Positions 43,000 to 56,800 of a DNA stretch of 64,000 nt are shown here, one piece after another. The DNA lies in the NCBI GenBank assembly GCA_003952965.2, contig RXIC02000481.1:186001-250000 (forward strand), read 5' to 3'. A program made the translations under genes and the position numbers. Below the pieces are notes generated by a model. That model made no database searches and was not told the origin of the DNA. It worked only from the letters and a program-made list of their open reading frames with translations. Positions within the stretch are counted from its first letter, which is position 1. Each line of letters starts with the position of its first letter. The stretch comes from Morella rubra. Its lineage: Eukaryota; Streptophyta; Magnoliopsida; Fagales; Myricaceae.

Positions 43000-43468
43000 T
43001 ACATTCTAGGCCGACAAGATCAGCGAATTTTTGGGTATTGCCCGACCTGAGAGCCCTTCGTACCCCGACCGGGAGGAGGAGATAGCTGACCGTCTGATGC
43101 TATCTAATAGTGAGCTGTACAAGTTGCTGACTGGGAAGGAGGAAGTCCCAGACCACTTGCCAAACATCCCTCACAGTGCCATGACAGACTTTTTCAGAAT
43201 GCTACACTTGATAGTCGCATACAATATTGACCCTCGCCGGTGCACCAGTGAGGCGAGCTTCGAGAGAGTGAAGCTCATGGTCTACATTGTGAGGGGGGTC
43301 CCAGTGGACCTCCCATCACTGATCTTTCGGAATATCATGAAGGAAGCAGATTCCTTCGAGGTGAGTGGTGTTCCTTACGGCCTCCTCTTGACAAACTTCT
43401 TGGATGCTGCTGAGGTCCCTTCACATGTTGGGGAGGACAGAAAAAAGCCTCCGGTCCGATCTGCTTAG
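43000..43468 (+). pseudogene. Plant-transposon-associated ORF fragment inside the CACTA element
   Basis: The frame from about 42965 reads ASYDITLRGVSVTF, a stop, then ADKISEFLGIARPESPSYPD, and is open from 43031 to 43468 (145 residues). The opening recalls the domain found in Athila ORF1 and in plant transposon proteins (ring of VxGxxVxFSxxxINxFLG). It continues with LPNIPHSAMTDFFRMLHLIV. The in-frame stop upstream and missing N-terminus suggest a relic. Function is unknown. Confidence 0.5.
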
Positions 43469-46400
43469 AGAAGTTGAGGAAGAGCAGATCGCAGCTCAAA
43501 CGGGGTAAGGGAGCGTTAGACGACGCAGCTCGACCCACCGGGGCACCAAGCTTCTTGAACGCTTCGGTCGGCTTGAGGATCTCGTTATTCGACCGCAGCA
43601 GGACAGGATAGATTAGTTGGGAACAAGGTCGAGCACCTTAGCGGTTCGGTCGATGCGATGCAGAAGGACGGTTGATTCACTTTAATAGTCCAGTTTTTAT
43701 TTTATGTCTTCTTTTTGGGTTATGTACTTATTTTGGGATAATGTTATTTTTGACACTTTGATATGTTTATTTTGTTGGTTTTGTACTTATTTTGGATATG
43801 ATGGACACTTCTTTATGGACATTTCTTTATGGACAATTGTTATCTTTATGTTTATATTGCTGGTTTGTACTAATTTTTATGTTTATGTCTCAATTAAGTT
43901 ACGTTATCAAATGAAAGCGTTCAAGGTAAAAAAGTATTAATGGAACTTTATATAACCCAAGAAGTCCAAGAATAATTTTTGCAAAACATACAATTTTAAC
44001 CAATGAACACATAAAAATTCCAAACACTTAAATATTGTGGGAGTTTGAGTGAAACTAGAGTGAACTCGGTTTCAACTGAAAAATTTAAGTCCGCACTTAC
44101 TATAACTCAGTGTGCATTTGAAACTTTCGGTGCCAACTAACATTTCTAAAGTTTGAACAATAACAGAGTTAGAGTTCAAACTACAGCACAGTTCAGACGT
44201 TGATAATTTAGTTGGAAGTAAACTACAGTTCGCACTTTCCCGCCATGTTAAAGTTCACGTTTTTATATGGAAGTAAACATCAAAACGATGTCGTACTTAC
44301 CAGTTCAAACTTCTGTTTTATTGGTTTGGACTAGTTTGCCTGAGGTTCGAACTAAGTCACATGAATTCTGTACCCAGTTCAAACTTCAAATTTTAATTTT
44401 CGCGGGCTTCCTCCGGCCACGTTAAAATGAACGTTTTAAGTTGAAACTAAAACATCAAAAAGACGTCGCGTGAACCAGTTCGAACTGAGGCTACCTTAGT
44501 TTGGACCACCCTAATCACTTTAATTGCCATGACTGTCATTCCAAGTTCGAACTTATATGTTCTAGTCCAACTAATGTATATTGAGTTCACACGTTTATAT
44601 GTTCTAGTTTGAACATGTATTTCATTTGACTTTCATGTGACCGCGCAAATTTTGTTTCCGGCATTTTCAGTCCGAATTGGTATAGGTAAGTGCGAACGAC
44701 CTTATGTTAGTTCGAACTAATATATGTTAGTGCGAACTATATATTCACATTGGATTACTCATTATGGTAATGTGTGTTAAACTCATTATGCTACTACGAT
44801 GTACCTACCATATTTTTATTACATGTACACTAATGTGTGTTAAATGTCGTCTTTATTTCATGTACCTACCATGTTGTGATCATATGTACACCAATGAAGT
44901 GATGAAGATCATTATGCTAACTTGAGGACATTGATAATGAGTGTAGCACATGTGAGTTAATGTGTGATAAACTCATTTTGTTAGAATGTGTTTAATACAG
45001 TTTGATAACCCGATGATATTATGAGCACATTAGTATAGATGTGCAAGACGTGTTAAGCAAATGTATGTTAGAGTTGGCACATTAGTAATAAGTGTAGCAC
45101 GTGTGTTAATATGTGTTACACTCAAGGTGTTAAGGAGTGCTAACTCAAATTGATGTACCTACCATGTTTTGTTCACATTATTTTCATCATTAGAAAGTGT
45201 TAATCAAATTGTGATTGAATTGTAAATTGATACGTGTTTTTTAAATGATTGTAGTTGTTTAACATTCGAACTGCGAATATTACGTTCCAACTGGGCCAAA
45301 CACAAGTTACGTCTTCGTAATGTCCAGTGCGAACTAAGTTGAGAATAAGTCGAACTAAGATATCTATAAACGGTGCCGTAATGATTAGTTCGGACCAATA
45401 TATATACACTCTCAACCATATATATGTCTAGTAGGAACATATATTTCGTCTGAGTGGAGGCAAAAAAAAAATTTTTTTGTTGAGTTTCGAATGACCGCTC
45501 AAATATCATCTCCCTTTTTTAAGTTGGACCATGGATTATGTAAGTGCGAATGAGGTGAGGTCAGTTCGAACATGAACGAATGGGAACCAAACGGTGTCGT
45601 CCAACTTACTAGCTTAGTCCGAACTTAAGTATTCTAGTTCGAACTGGGAACACAGACTTAAAAAAAAAACTTAGCAGCTTCGTGCAGACCCATTTGTGCA
45701 CGAAGCTGCTGAACAGAAGGGGAACTTTAGGCTGGGCAAGGGAGATTCTAGGGTTGTGGTGACCGAGGAGAACACCGAAGAGAACATTGTAATCGAATTT
45801 GTGGGGAGATTGGGTCTTGGGTGGCTCGGAAGATCTCGATATCTTCGTGGGTTTTGTGGGTTTGAGGCGTTGTGGGTGAGCGTGGGTGTGAGGGCATTTG
45901 GGGAGGTTGTTTCTGGCCAAGCTCCGGTCAGAAGTTCCATTGAGGTATGTTCGTTTCACATCTACTTCAGTTTCCATTTCTCCTCTCCTTTGAATGTTGT
46001 TGATTCGAAGGTTAATTTTGTATGAGCTATTTTGGGAGGAAACCTCAAGAATTTGTACGATTTGCTGAAATCCCCAACCAGGTTTGGTGTCTGGATGAAA
46101 TCCCTATGTCTTTTACATGCTTCCAACTTGTTATTTCGTGGTTGGGGGTCCTTGTTGTGGTTGTTCAGTCATTGGGTTTCTGCAGAATTTGGTCTGTCCG
46201 CTGTAGTTCGAACTACATATTTGTCTGTTGAAACATATTTATATTGGTCCGAACTGAATATTTGTCTGTTAAAACTTATTTATATTGGTTCAAACTGAAT
46301 ATTTGTCTGTTGTAACTGTGCTTTGCAACTCTGTCAACTCTGATATATTGTTCAAATTGAATTCTATTGCATGAGATATATGGTGGGAACTGATGAGATT

Positions 46401-46502
46401 ATTGTTGGAACTTGTGTCACGTATGTTTAAACATTTACTCTGAAGTCAGAACATGCTTTTTGAACTTATAAGGAAGTGGTTGTTCGACACCCCATCCAGA
46501 CA

Positions 46503-47641
46503 TGGATGAAGATACCTGGGCAAAATTGTGCGACATGTTTGCTGATCCAAAATATGAGGTACATGTATATCTTTGAGTACAATTAGTAATTCCGAACGCG
46601 TTTAACCATTTATCATGAAACTGTTTCCAGGAAAAGTGTAAAGTAAACACTAAAAATAGAAAGGGCTTGACAATTTTCCACACAGTGGGTACGAGGACGT
46701 TTGCTCGATATCGAAAAGTGTTGGTAAGTGATATAATTCTTACTTGTATATTGCTATGTTTATTTACTTCATTACTAACTTGTTACGTAATTCTCTAGGA
46801 AATTTCCCTTCTGTAACTTCAGAGATTGGGCCTGCTGAATTGTATGCTGCATCCCACAAGCGGAAAAATGGGACTGGTTGTCTGATGTTGCTAAGGACAA
46901 TCATGTGAGTACACTTACATTGACCCATTTGGTATGGTTTTTGTTTCAAACTGTTAATAGTTATTGTCATCCTTGGTGGTTGTACTTGGTAATAGATCTG
47001 TTGGTTGGTAGTTGTGTTGGTACTTGATTGTGCTGGTTAGTGGTTCTCTCGAAGTTATTGGAATACTTTGTTGCTTGTGTTGGTAGCTATATGACATTTT
47101 TGTACTCAGGAATAGTCCCTACTATAGCCGTTATGCTGCCGGATTTACTACAGCTATCACTTGTAGAGTCCTTTTCATTTGTCACATATTATAATTGGAC
47201 ATATATATATATCAAATGAATGTAACATTAATATTAATGATTCATCTTATGGCACGTTTTTTGCAGGAAAAGATGAGGGAATTGCAAGAGCAAGCTATCT
47301 CAGATGGGAGGTCCTACACCGACATTGATATCCTCCATCAGGTCCTAGGCCCCAAGCCTGGTTATGTGAGGGGGTTGGGGTGAGCAGTGAAGCCTCCAAG
47401 AACCTCGGGTTCATCATCCACCAGTGTAGCGCGACAATTAAGAGAGGCACAGCTGGAGATAGATAGATTGAAAGCGGAACGGGAAGCTGAGGTAGAGCAG
47501 ATGAGAATAGAGCGGGAAGCAGAGATGGAGCGCATGCGAGCTGAGCGACAACAAGAAATGAAGGAGTTGGAGGACAGATTGATGAGGGAAATGAGGGAGC
47601 GCATGAATGATTTCATGGCAAACTCCTCCCACGATTTGTAG
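46503..47641 (+). pseudogene. Transposase_24-type gene relic inside the CACTA element
   Basis: Putative exons: 46503-46558 (MDEDTWAKLCDMFADPKYE), 46631-46723 (EKCKVNTKNRKGLTIFHTVG then TRTFARYRK), one near 46800-46905 (IGPAELYAASHKRKNG), and about 47268-47641 (KMRELQEQ, then DIDILHQVLGPKPGYVRGLG, then a coiled coil rich in Arg, Glu and Met). GT-AG borders are present at the first two. The order matches the Ptta/En/Spm Transposase_24 family, which accompanies CACTA elements. An in-frame TGA directly after YVRGLG (47381-47383) interrupts the last exon. Confidence 0.6.
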
Positions 47642-48874
47642 ACCCTATTCCCATATCCATTGTTGGACAATGTGACTTATATTGTTTTGGACTTATGTTG
47701 GACTTATGTTAGTTTAGATTGATGCTTATTTTGGACATATGTTATTTTAGATTTATGTTTGCCTAGTACAATTACATTATAAACAATGTTTAACATTTGG
47801 AGAATGATGTTATTTTTGTAACTTTGACTTATGAAGACCTGTATTGATTTCTTGTATGGATGATAGTACTTTGTAATCTATTGTAGCACATTTATGTATG
47901 GGTTTATTGAGGTATTTTGGTTTTAATTTTTTGAGATTATGCATAAATTACAGGTCTCATTTCGAACCTACGTTTTCCAAGTTCGAACATGTATAAAATT
48001 ACAGTCCCAGTTGGGACTTATATAATATAAGTTCGAACTGACTTCTATCGGGTCCGATAACCAGTGGTTCGGACTAAAACTATAACGTTCGAACCGAAAC
48101 TCTACAAGTCCAAACTCGCTAAGTTCCAACATCATTTTATTAGTTACAACCAGTATATACTAAGTTCGAACATAAGTCTAAACAAGTAGTCTAAACTGTA
48201 CTTTGAGCCGTTTAAACTTTGTTTTAAGTTCGCACTAAACTCGGCAGTTGAAACTTCATAATAGTTTGGACTAAGTTTTACGAGTTCGAACTACATGTTT
48301 GTTGGGACTAATTTGTTTATGTTCGGACTAACATAGAGTTCAGACTAAGTTTTACGGGTTTGAACCAGTTTTAGTTCGGACTTTGGTTGTAATGTTGGCA
48401 CTTACATTAAGTTCGGACGAACTTATACTGGTTCGAACTGAAAGTCGGTTCGGACTTATGTTTTAAGGTTTGACTTATTTAAGTTTGGACTCGTTTATGT
48501 TTGTTCGGACTATTGGAAGTTCGGACTAAGTTTGGATTTGTTCAAACTATGACCCAGTTAGGACTATTATTTCTATGTCCAAACTGTTTACCGTTTGATA
48601 GTAGTCCGAACTGGTTTGTAGTTCGGACGCGGATCGCTGGAAGTGGGTCTTTTGGGACGGATTCGAACCTTCAGTTCAAACTATGATATTTTTAGTTCGG
48701 ACTATCGAAATTTGGGTCGTTGCGGTTTAGCATCCCAGAAAACCTTCTAGGGACGCGGCTATTGGATGGCGCTTTGGGACGCCATAAACCATCCCAAAAG
48801 CTCTTTTGGGACGTTTTTTGGGCTTTTGGGACGCTTCCCCTCAATCCCAAAAACCCAAATTTCTTGTAGTGCAT

Positions 48875-51481
48875 GGACTGTAACATCTCGAGTCCCATAT
48901 AGAATGAGAAAAGAACGATATAAGGCTAAGTTCTACATTAATTCTTTATTGGGTAGAACTGAGACTTGTATGACTTCTTTTGAAGTCCTAGTGTTACATA
49001 CAAAAAGCACAATTACACAAAAAAAAAAAAAAGTTTCTAAAGAAAATGATAAAAAAGAACTTAAAGAAAGTCTTTGAGTGCAGACTATATGACTAAGTTA
49101 TATGTCAGAAGTCTCAGACTATATGACTAAACAGAAGCCACAACTCTTTTCATTTATTTGTTCCCCTTTTTAGGACTCTTCAACCCCCATTCGATTCTTG
49201 CTGATCCATACTTTCGTTTCTAATCTCCATTCTTCCTTTGCTCTCCCAGTGACTCTGTCTTCCTTTTCTTTTTCAGATATCTTGTTTGGATATATAATAA
49301 TTTAAAGAAGAAAAAGTGGTACATCGCGCTGTTAGCTCTAATTTGTACATCCAAGAGTAATCTTCACCAATTAATTAACCCACTTTACTACGGATAATTT
49401 CCTACTTATGGCTTTATGGTGATATGGACATGCAATTGCTGTGAGCTTTTGAAATATAATATATAAGTTCCCGTTGTCTTTTCCACGTGAATTAATGGGG
49501 CCAGTGATATCGGATTAGAAGATGATCAATAGTCTTAAATATTATATTGTTGAGCATAGAAAAGAAACACCAAATATATAGAAGCCAATATTTAACGTAG
49601 TTCGACAACTATACCTAGTAGAGAATTTGGATTTCACTAACAAGAAATCAACGATTACATGAACTTTTCTCTCAACTCTCACAACAAAGGCACCTACTCT
49701 CTATTCACTATCAACATCCCCCTGTGCTCTTCACAGAGGCACACACAACTCGCTTACAAGAGTTAGTATTTTAGGGAAAAGATAACCATGTGAAACGGAG
49801 AAAAAATTTCTTCAAGATTTACGGCTTGCATTAACATCTCGGGTGGCGACTGAAATTTGTCAAAATTTACGGCTTACAAATCTTGACACTGTGGGGCATG
49901 TAATTCACGCCCAACACACATGCAGGTATATATAATATGTACGTTTCGAGAGCAATTTGTCACCAAAATGAGTGTAAAAGGGGGTAGCAATTGTTGTTGC
50001 AGAGGATACATATGTACGTGAAACTGATAATGTTCAAGTGAAAGGGATAAAATTAGGATCAAACAACAGTTGCTATCACCTGCCAATTGAGTCAAGGATA
50101 AAATAATGGCCGATTACTTGAAAGTTTAAAACATGGTAGTAGTCCTCCATATAGCTTCGTCAAAGTTGCACGTCCATTTTTGTCTGTATATCTCATTCTG
50201 GTGTTTCCTTCGCATTCCAACAGTGCTGCACAACGAGGAACTGTACCCTGAAAATGCACATTTCGGATTGAAAAAAACACTTCTGATCTTATGAAAAATC
50301 ATGTGTTTGGTGTATTGTTCCCTTGATTAAAGGGATAAAGTAATGGCGGCCGATTACTTTATGTGACAGTTTAGAACATATTGTTCATAGCTTCGTCATG
50401 TTTGCGCGTCCAATTTTGTCTTATGTGTATATCTTATTCCGACGTTTGCTAATTCGCATTGTAAACAGCGCTGTACTACGAGGAACACACTGAGAGCACA
50501 TTTTCCGTTCGATTGCTTGGTGTGGCTTATTTAATCCAATCATGAGTGCAGTACTGCTGTACACAACCCGAAAGCAATTTCTTGAAATACACATTAATTA
50601 TGTGTTTTTTTTCTCCTTTTTTATGAAGCAATTAATTAATATTATATATTCAACTTGACTTTCCATTTTAAGTTACATACTCTATCTATTACATTCGTCG
50701 TAATCTAATTGTCCAAAAGGTGAGGTTTAAAATAGGAATAAATGTAGCAAACCCATCATCATAAAATATATGTAGGGTCATGTATAATACAATCGGATAC
50801 ATGCTGTCGGCATATTCTTATAACAATGTATTAAGTAGACTAATCTCTTGCTTAGAGAAAAGAAAGGTTATCTAATTGCTTAGGTTGAATAGTAATGGTC
50901 TTGCTTAAAGGGCAGGTCGCAAGCAAGATTGGTTTGCTTGGTTCATCTTTACGTTTGACAAATGAGGATGACTCAGCGATGGGCTAGCTGCATGCAACAA
51001 TATGTAACCTTGGTCGAAGGAACCAAACAGCGTAAGCTTTGAAAATGGGAAGGAATATGAGACTATTTTAGATGAATAACAGTCTAGCAAAAAACGAGGA
51101 AAAGATTACTTGTCGGAATACAGTTGCTGCCCATCTTAATAGAAGTCATCAACGTGTAGTCTACGTGTAACAGGCATGTATCGCTATCTGAAACCTGAGT
51201 TAGGAAACTCACCCGGAAAGCGATACCAGGAGTCGTCCTTTGTCTCTCTCTGCGTCCATGTTTCTATATATTGAAGCAAAGCAGAGCCGTCTGAAATCCC
51301 TCCGATAATCAACTCTTCATTGACACCTGCATTTGTAGGCGCTCTTGAACCCCTATTCCCTGTTTGCTTCCCAACTCTTGATTCTTCTGTTTTTATTTCC
51401 CTCTGGTAATTCAACTGTTTCTGACTGCCTGCTGCTGGAGAATTGTTGGAACGCTTGTTTGGATTACAAAGAAAGATAAGT
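48875..51481. other. Spacer between the CACTA element and the second glyoxalase-like gene
   Basis: No gene recognised. A diverged direct repeat occurs at about 50083-50270 and 50320-50513 (shared: ggccgattac, atagcttcgtca, cgcattc or cgcattg, acgaggaac). The last 300 bases are the promoter and leader of the gene starting at 51482. Confidence 0.6.
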
Positions 51482-52332
51482 ATGGGAAATCCCCTGCCCC
51501 TAAAGTCCGTGAATCACATCTCCCTTCTGTGCAGATCATTGGAGAAATCTCTTCATTTCTACCAGCAAGTTCTTGGTTTCTTTCCAATCAGAAGGCCTGG
51601 TTCCTTTGACTTCGAGGGTGCATGGTATTTTCCCAGTCTCAAGAGATTCTTTAGGATATGAATAACAACTAAAATTTGTATCCTGTAAAAGAAGATCTTT
51701 GCTGGTACACAGTCCAACAACGAAAAAATTTGTTGACATTCTGTTCTTCTGCTATAAATGATATTGACAAAGATTTTTGATGCTGCATGGTGCAATACAC
51801 CGAAACTTTCTTTAAAAGCATTTGGATCCCTGTTTAGATCTGACACCGAATGTTTGTGTTTTTTGGGGTTTTGACTTCAATAGGCTATTCAACTATGGTA
51901 TTGGCATTCACCTCATCCAATCCGAGGACCCTGATCATCTGCCCAAGATTACCCACATCAATCCCATGGACAACCACATTTCATTCCAAGTCTCTCTCTC
52001 TCTCTGATTCTTTACTTGTATCTCTATTTGTGCCAAAGGACTAAAGAAGTATTTGTTTGCAGTGTGACAGCATGGCAATTGTGGAGAAAAACTTGAAGGA
52101 GATGGAAATCGAGTACGTGAAGAGTAGCGTAGAGGAGGGTGGCATATACGTTGATCAGCTCTTCTTCCACGATCCTGATGGTTCGATGATAGAAATTTGT
52201 AACTGCGACAATCTACCTGTGATTCCTTTAACTGATGACACTTTCCGATCATCCTCTCTGGCTTGCCTACCACAACTTCCCAGGAGCAACAACAATAGCC
52301 GCGACAGTAGATTCATTAAACGGTGCAAATGA
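51482..52332 (+). CDS. Glyoxalase-I-like (VOC family) protein, complete copy
   Basis: Three exons, 51482-51624, 51884-51989 and 52063-52332, encode 172 residues. The ATG follows an in-frame-free leader and gives MGNPLPLKSVNHISLLCRSL, the usual start of this plant group. VOC metal-site candidates are His12 (NHISLL), the Glu in LIQSEDPDHLP, the His in NHISFQ, and the Glu in MIEICNCDNLPVIPL. Exon 3 contains YVKSSVEEGGIYVDQLFFHD. The family resembles Arabidopsis At1g80160/At1g15380 (called GLYI-like), soluble proteins of about 170 residues with uncertain substrate. The C-terminal 35 residues are polar and not conserved with the copy at 38479-39215. The two genes are same-strand paralogues separated by the CACTA element. 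Confidence 0.9.
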
Positions 52333-52679
52333 CAGCGACAGAAATCGACGTGCTCATGAACTTCTGTTAACATACAGGAAGATTTTAATCCGGTTGTTTT
52401 TGTTTTTAGTTTGCAAGTTTAGTTTTTGTAATTTGTCTTATTCTGTAATTTCTATCTGTGTATGTGAGTATATCTATTTTTGTGGTCATGTCTTGTACTT
52501 GATGTAACCAAGGAATTCCTCCGCAGTAAGTGAGGGTATTTAATAAAAATCGGAAGTACCTTCCTTCATTCACAGTGCTTAAAATAAAATAAACATCGTG
52601 GGCAGTGTCTTTTGTAAATTTGCCATTTTGAAGACACAACCAATCGTGGACAATGAGGTAGAAGTTGTTTATAATGTTT

Positions 52680-53807
52680 TGTAACGTCCCGGGCTCAAAG
52701 TCAAAATAGAAAGAGTTCATTATAAAATAAGACTTTTTCACCTGCCTATATGATTTCTCCATGCTCCAATATTTCAGAAGTATTTATTCCAGCGTAAGCA
52801 AAATATTCAAAAACAATAAAATGTCAAAACATTATGAATCATTAAAACTTTAGCTAGAGCCCTGAAAATAACATTAACATATCTAATATTTTTCAACATG
52901 TACTTCCTAGAAATTAATCTCCTAAAATACTCTCGCAAATCATGCTTTCAAAACACAAATCGACCTGAAACTCCTTAAACCTTTCTAATTGACTTCTACC
53001 AACTTTAAAAAAATATGAGAATAAGTGGTAAGTTACGAAAAATTCAATAATTAAGTAGCAAGTGAATGATATAAGGAAAATAACAGTTTTATCACAATAA
53101 ACAAGGCTAAGAAAACAATGTCAGCCATACCAAATCAAAAATTCAAGTTGTATAAAAAAATATCCAAGGTCATGCGACATAGGAAAATCACCAATGATCA
53201 CACAAATCTTAATGATCACAAAGACCTCTAAATATCACGATGGGTATATTCAAATGGTCACACAAATCTCCAGTGGCCTCATAGATCTCAATGTACCACG
53301 AGGGGTACAAATATATACCATGAAGATGTCATTAATGTCACAAAGACATCAAGTACCACAAACACAAGGATAATTTTCATAATATGCTCACAGATCAAAG
53401 TTCTAATATTCCAACATATCAAGCCCAATATTTCAAATGAGCTCATAAAATTCCAACCATTACATATTACCAAAATTTGCACAATTCCCTATATACCTCA
53501 CCAAAGCAATATAAAAGATAGTGCACATTTAAAATCCACATAATTTTCTAATATCAAATAATTTAATTCGGCACAATACCATATTTCTAAATCAGTTTCA
53601 ATTCTTATAGCATGTATACTATTTCAATTCTATAACAACGGGAATTTTCGAAAAAGTCCCATTTAAAAGTCACTTACCTCAAATATTTAATTAGCTTAAA
53701 GCTTCTTAACCTTCTAATAAAGTTAATTAATGCACCGCTTGGTGCTTAAACCTTTTTTTTTCTTCTTTTTTTGGGCTTGAGACGCTCTTTAGAGCCGGGG
53801 TATTACA
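52680..53807. mobile_element. Probable solo LTR
   Basis: A 1128-bp segment starting TGTAACGTCCCGGGCTC and ending GAGCCGGGGTATTACA (TG...CA with a longer inverted end), flanked by the 5-bp duplication tgttt at 52675-52679 and 53808-53812. This is the signature of an LTR retrotransposon terminus left after recombination. No internal coding region is attached. Interior repeats of the type cacaaatctc/atgatcacaaaga are present. Confidence 0.65.
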
Positions 53808-53812
53808 TGTTT

Positions 53813-56800
53813 ACATTTAGCTCTAATAGATGGTTTTCCTCTGTTTTCTTTTAAAGTGCGTACGGATATATTACTCTTCTTATGAGCTTTTTAAGTAATA
53901 TTCTTGAAATTAAGGGTAGGTACTACCGGCTTCGGTATCAATTATAATCCAATTTTTTTATTCTGGTTACATTTCAATAAATACCGAAATCAGAACGGGA
54001 TGGAACCGGAATTTCCCGTTTCAATAAGTGGGCTTTTTCAGACCACTGTGGGCCATAGGTACAATTTCTGCTGTTTTGCCTAATTGCGCCTACTCCATTT
54101 TCTGGTTTTCGATTGGATTGAATGAAACACCACAGAAGTGGCTGCTTACTGTTTGGCGTTCATACCTTGAGAAAGAACCTGAAATAGTATCCATATATGT
54201 CGACCTTTAGACAACGAGATAAAAAACGGCGGGGTTTCATTTTGATGTAAATTTAAACTGAAATGAAATCTACCCTCAGAAAGGCTTTCTTGAAGGGTTC
54301 AAACAATATTTACTAACAGTAGAACTATATGAGCAAACGATTCTAGGCCTAGCTTTCAAGCTGAGAAGGATAATGGAGGAACGGAGAAGTAGGAGCTCCC
54401 AGTCAGCAAAGAAGTTCAGAAGAATGTTTTGGGCTGCTAGGAACCCCCATTTCTGCTTTTGTCACATTATGTTCTATAGTAAAGAAAACAGAGGACGTGT
54501 AGGAGAAAACATGAAGGAAGCTAATGGTGTACGCATCCAAGCACTGAAGTCTAGAAAAGAGCTGCTTCACTCTCTACATCCCTTGCTTGAGCTTGAAGGG
54601 ACGTTTAAGCCATATAAAGGGCACAGGGGCCAGGAATTAATGGCTTATAGGTCATGATTGGTTTGAAGTTTCAACCACCTTGGCTCACACATAAATGCAT
54701 GCATGATGTACAGGGACAAGAAATGTGGTTGGGCATATGTTACACAGGGCAGTAATACTGAGGGTATGTTTGCATCTGTGAAAACCTTTTGGCATTTTCG
54801 TGAAAAATTAATAGGGGTCTTTTTGTCTTTTTTTGTTGTTTTTAGAAAGGAAAAGGAAAAGGTTGTTGTTTTAGTTCACGTGTGGAATCATTAAGGGCCT
54901 TTTTGTCATTTTCTCATATTCTAGAAGACGTTAGAGTGGAGCTGAGTTGGTTTTGGCAGTTTTACGCGTGAATAAAGCAGAAAATCAGATTGGGTTTTCT
55001 GGGGGAAAAAAGGTGAAATATATTTATCGAATTTCCGGAGAAGATTTTGCAAAAAGATTCAAATTGCTCCAATATTCAGATTGTTCCGAGATTACATTCA
55101 ACTCCATCATTGCTTTTGTGATGTTTATTTGCTGATTTTCATGAAGAGCCCCTTTCATAAAGATGGAGTACTTTACGAGAGTATAGATTCGATCACCGTG
55201 TTCTTCATATCACTTCTACGAAGTTGAAGATTCAGATGTTCTGAATAAGGGTGGCTGAAGGTTTCAGCTGTGGCCTTGATTGCATAAGGTTTGTGCATTA
55301 AGATCAAGAGTTGTTCGAGATCGAGGTTTCCGGTTGGACTTAGAGGTTCTACGTCCATTTGCGATTCGATTTACGGTAAATCGGGTTTGATTCAAAGTCT
55401 TTTTTGATAGGCTAGGTTAGTCGCTTCAATAGATCACCTTGTAATCAATTGAAAACTAGTGGATTCGAACGGCTATAGGCCCAGAGAGTTTTTCTCCTTA
55501 AGGACGTTCCTTAGGGAGTTTCTCTTCGTAACCATTCTCGGTGTTACTTATCTATTATTGTTCTTAATTTGTTTTGTTTATTCTCTTACTAACCAAGTTT
55601 GTTCTTTGAGTTGTGAGTTTATATTCTTGAGCCTTGACAACCTTCATTCACAGATCTGGTTGGTAAGTTACGAATTAAGATTCTGGTTATTGGTAAGATT
55701 GTTCAATTGATTGCGTTTCAATTATTTTTGCGAATTTGGAAATTACTGTTTCTGCAAGTTGAAGTTACTTCTTGTTTCTTCAGATTCCTTTGTTTTATAG
55801 ATTGTATTTTATATTTTGTGTTGATTTGTATCTTATTGTTTTGCTGGTCATTTTAATATCTTGACATATTATAAAACAGTATTATTTATTTATTTATTTA
55901 GAGAATAAGTTTTTTATTTTAAAAAGTAATTAATTGATATTTTTTTAAATACACTTATTCACTCTTTCTAAGTATTTTTCGCATAATTGAGTCACAATTA
56001 GTTTATTCAGCATTAATGGAGCTCTCCCCTCCCATACACAGATACGGGTTCTTCAATGGCCATGAAGTAAATTTTGTACGTTCGTGCATCTTTCTGTTTC
56101 CCAACTTCTGGTCGTCTATAATATTGAGGCCCTATAGAGTCATCATTAGCTAGAATCTCGTTCTTCGATCCCTTGCCAAAAAAGAATCTGATTCTATAAT
56201 TAAAATTGAAGATATGCAAGTTTTGGCAGTACCAATTAACAGTCAGGCTTGAAGCATTTCTTTTTAGCCAAGAAAAAAGTAAAAGCATGAAAAATTGGAC
56301 TGGAAGAGGAAGAAGAGAGAAGACCCGGGCCAGGCCAATATCCTTTTCCGTTTTAAGTGCCTAGTGTTTTGAATTAATGGACTCATGGTGATATGGAGAG
56401 CATCAAATCATTTAACATTGCTTTTGCAATCTTAGCTCTAATATGTGTAATATTTAATTAAAATTAAAGTAGAGTGTAGAATCAGATCTCGAATTTAAGA
56501 CCTTAACTCTAATACTATATAAATTCATCACTCATTTTAAAAGTTTAAGTTGATAGAAAGATAAATATTTTATTATTTAAATTATATCCTCTAACCATAT
56601 ATGTTTCTTCTCTATTTTCACCTTCCGTTGCTATATATTAGAACATGAATTAGCTACACTCTAAGCGGCTGTAACAATGGTCAGTAAGATTGTTAAAAAT
56701 GCTCCAATTAGGAATCGCCTACTGCTGAAAATCAAATTTCGCAGGAGCAGGTCACCAACTTTTTGCAGCAGATGCCAGAAGTTCATTAATAAATTTTGCA

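Larger units (their letters stand above)
42171..48871. mobile_element. CACTA (En/Spm) element, apparently non-autonomous
   Basis: It begins CACTACAAGAATTTCGGGCT and ends with the inverted CTTGTAGTG (reverse complement cactacaagaaatttgggtt). It is flanked by the 3-bp duplication CAT (42168-42170 and 48872-48874). Total length is 6701 bp. Subterminal regions at both ends repeat tttgggacg and its complement. The interior carries many copies of the near-palindrome AGTTCGAACT and variants. Two decayed element-type coding regions are visible (43000-43468 and 46503-47641), but no TNP2-type transposase was recognised, so movement would need a helper in trans. Confidence 0.92.

Noticed and set aside
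55430..55700. Complete Copia retrotransposon
   Set aside because: Only a short stretch recalls the LTR 3' part. No borders, primer-binding site, gag or pol could be supported.
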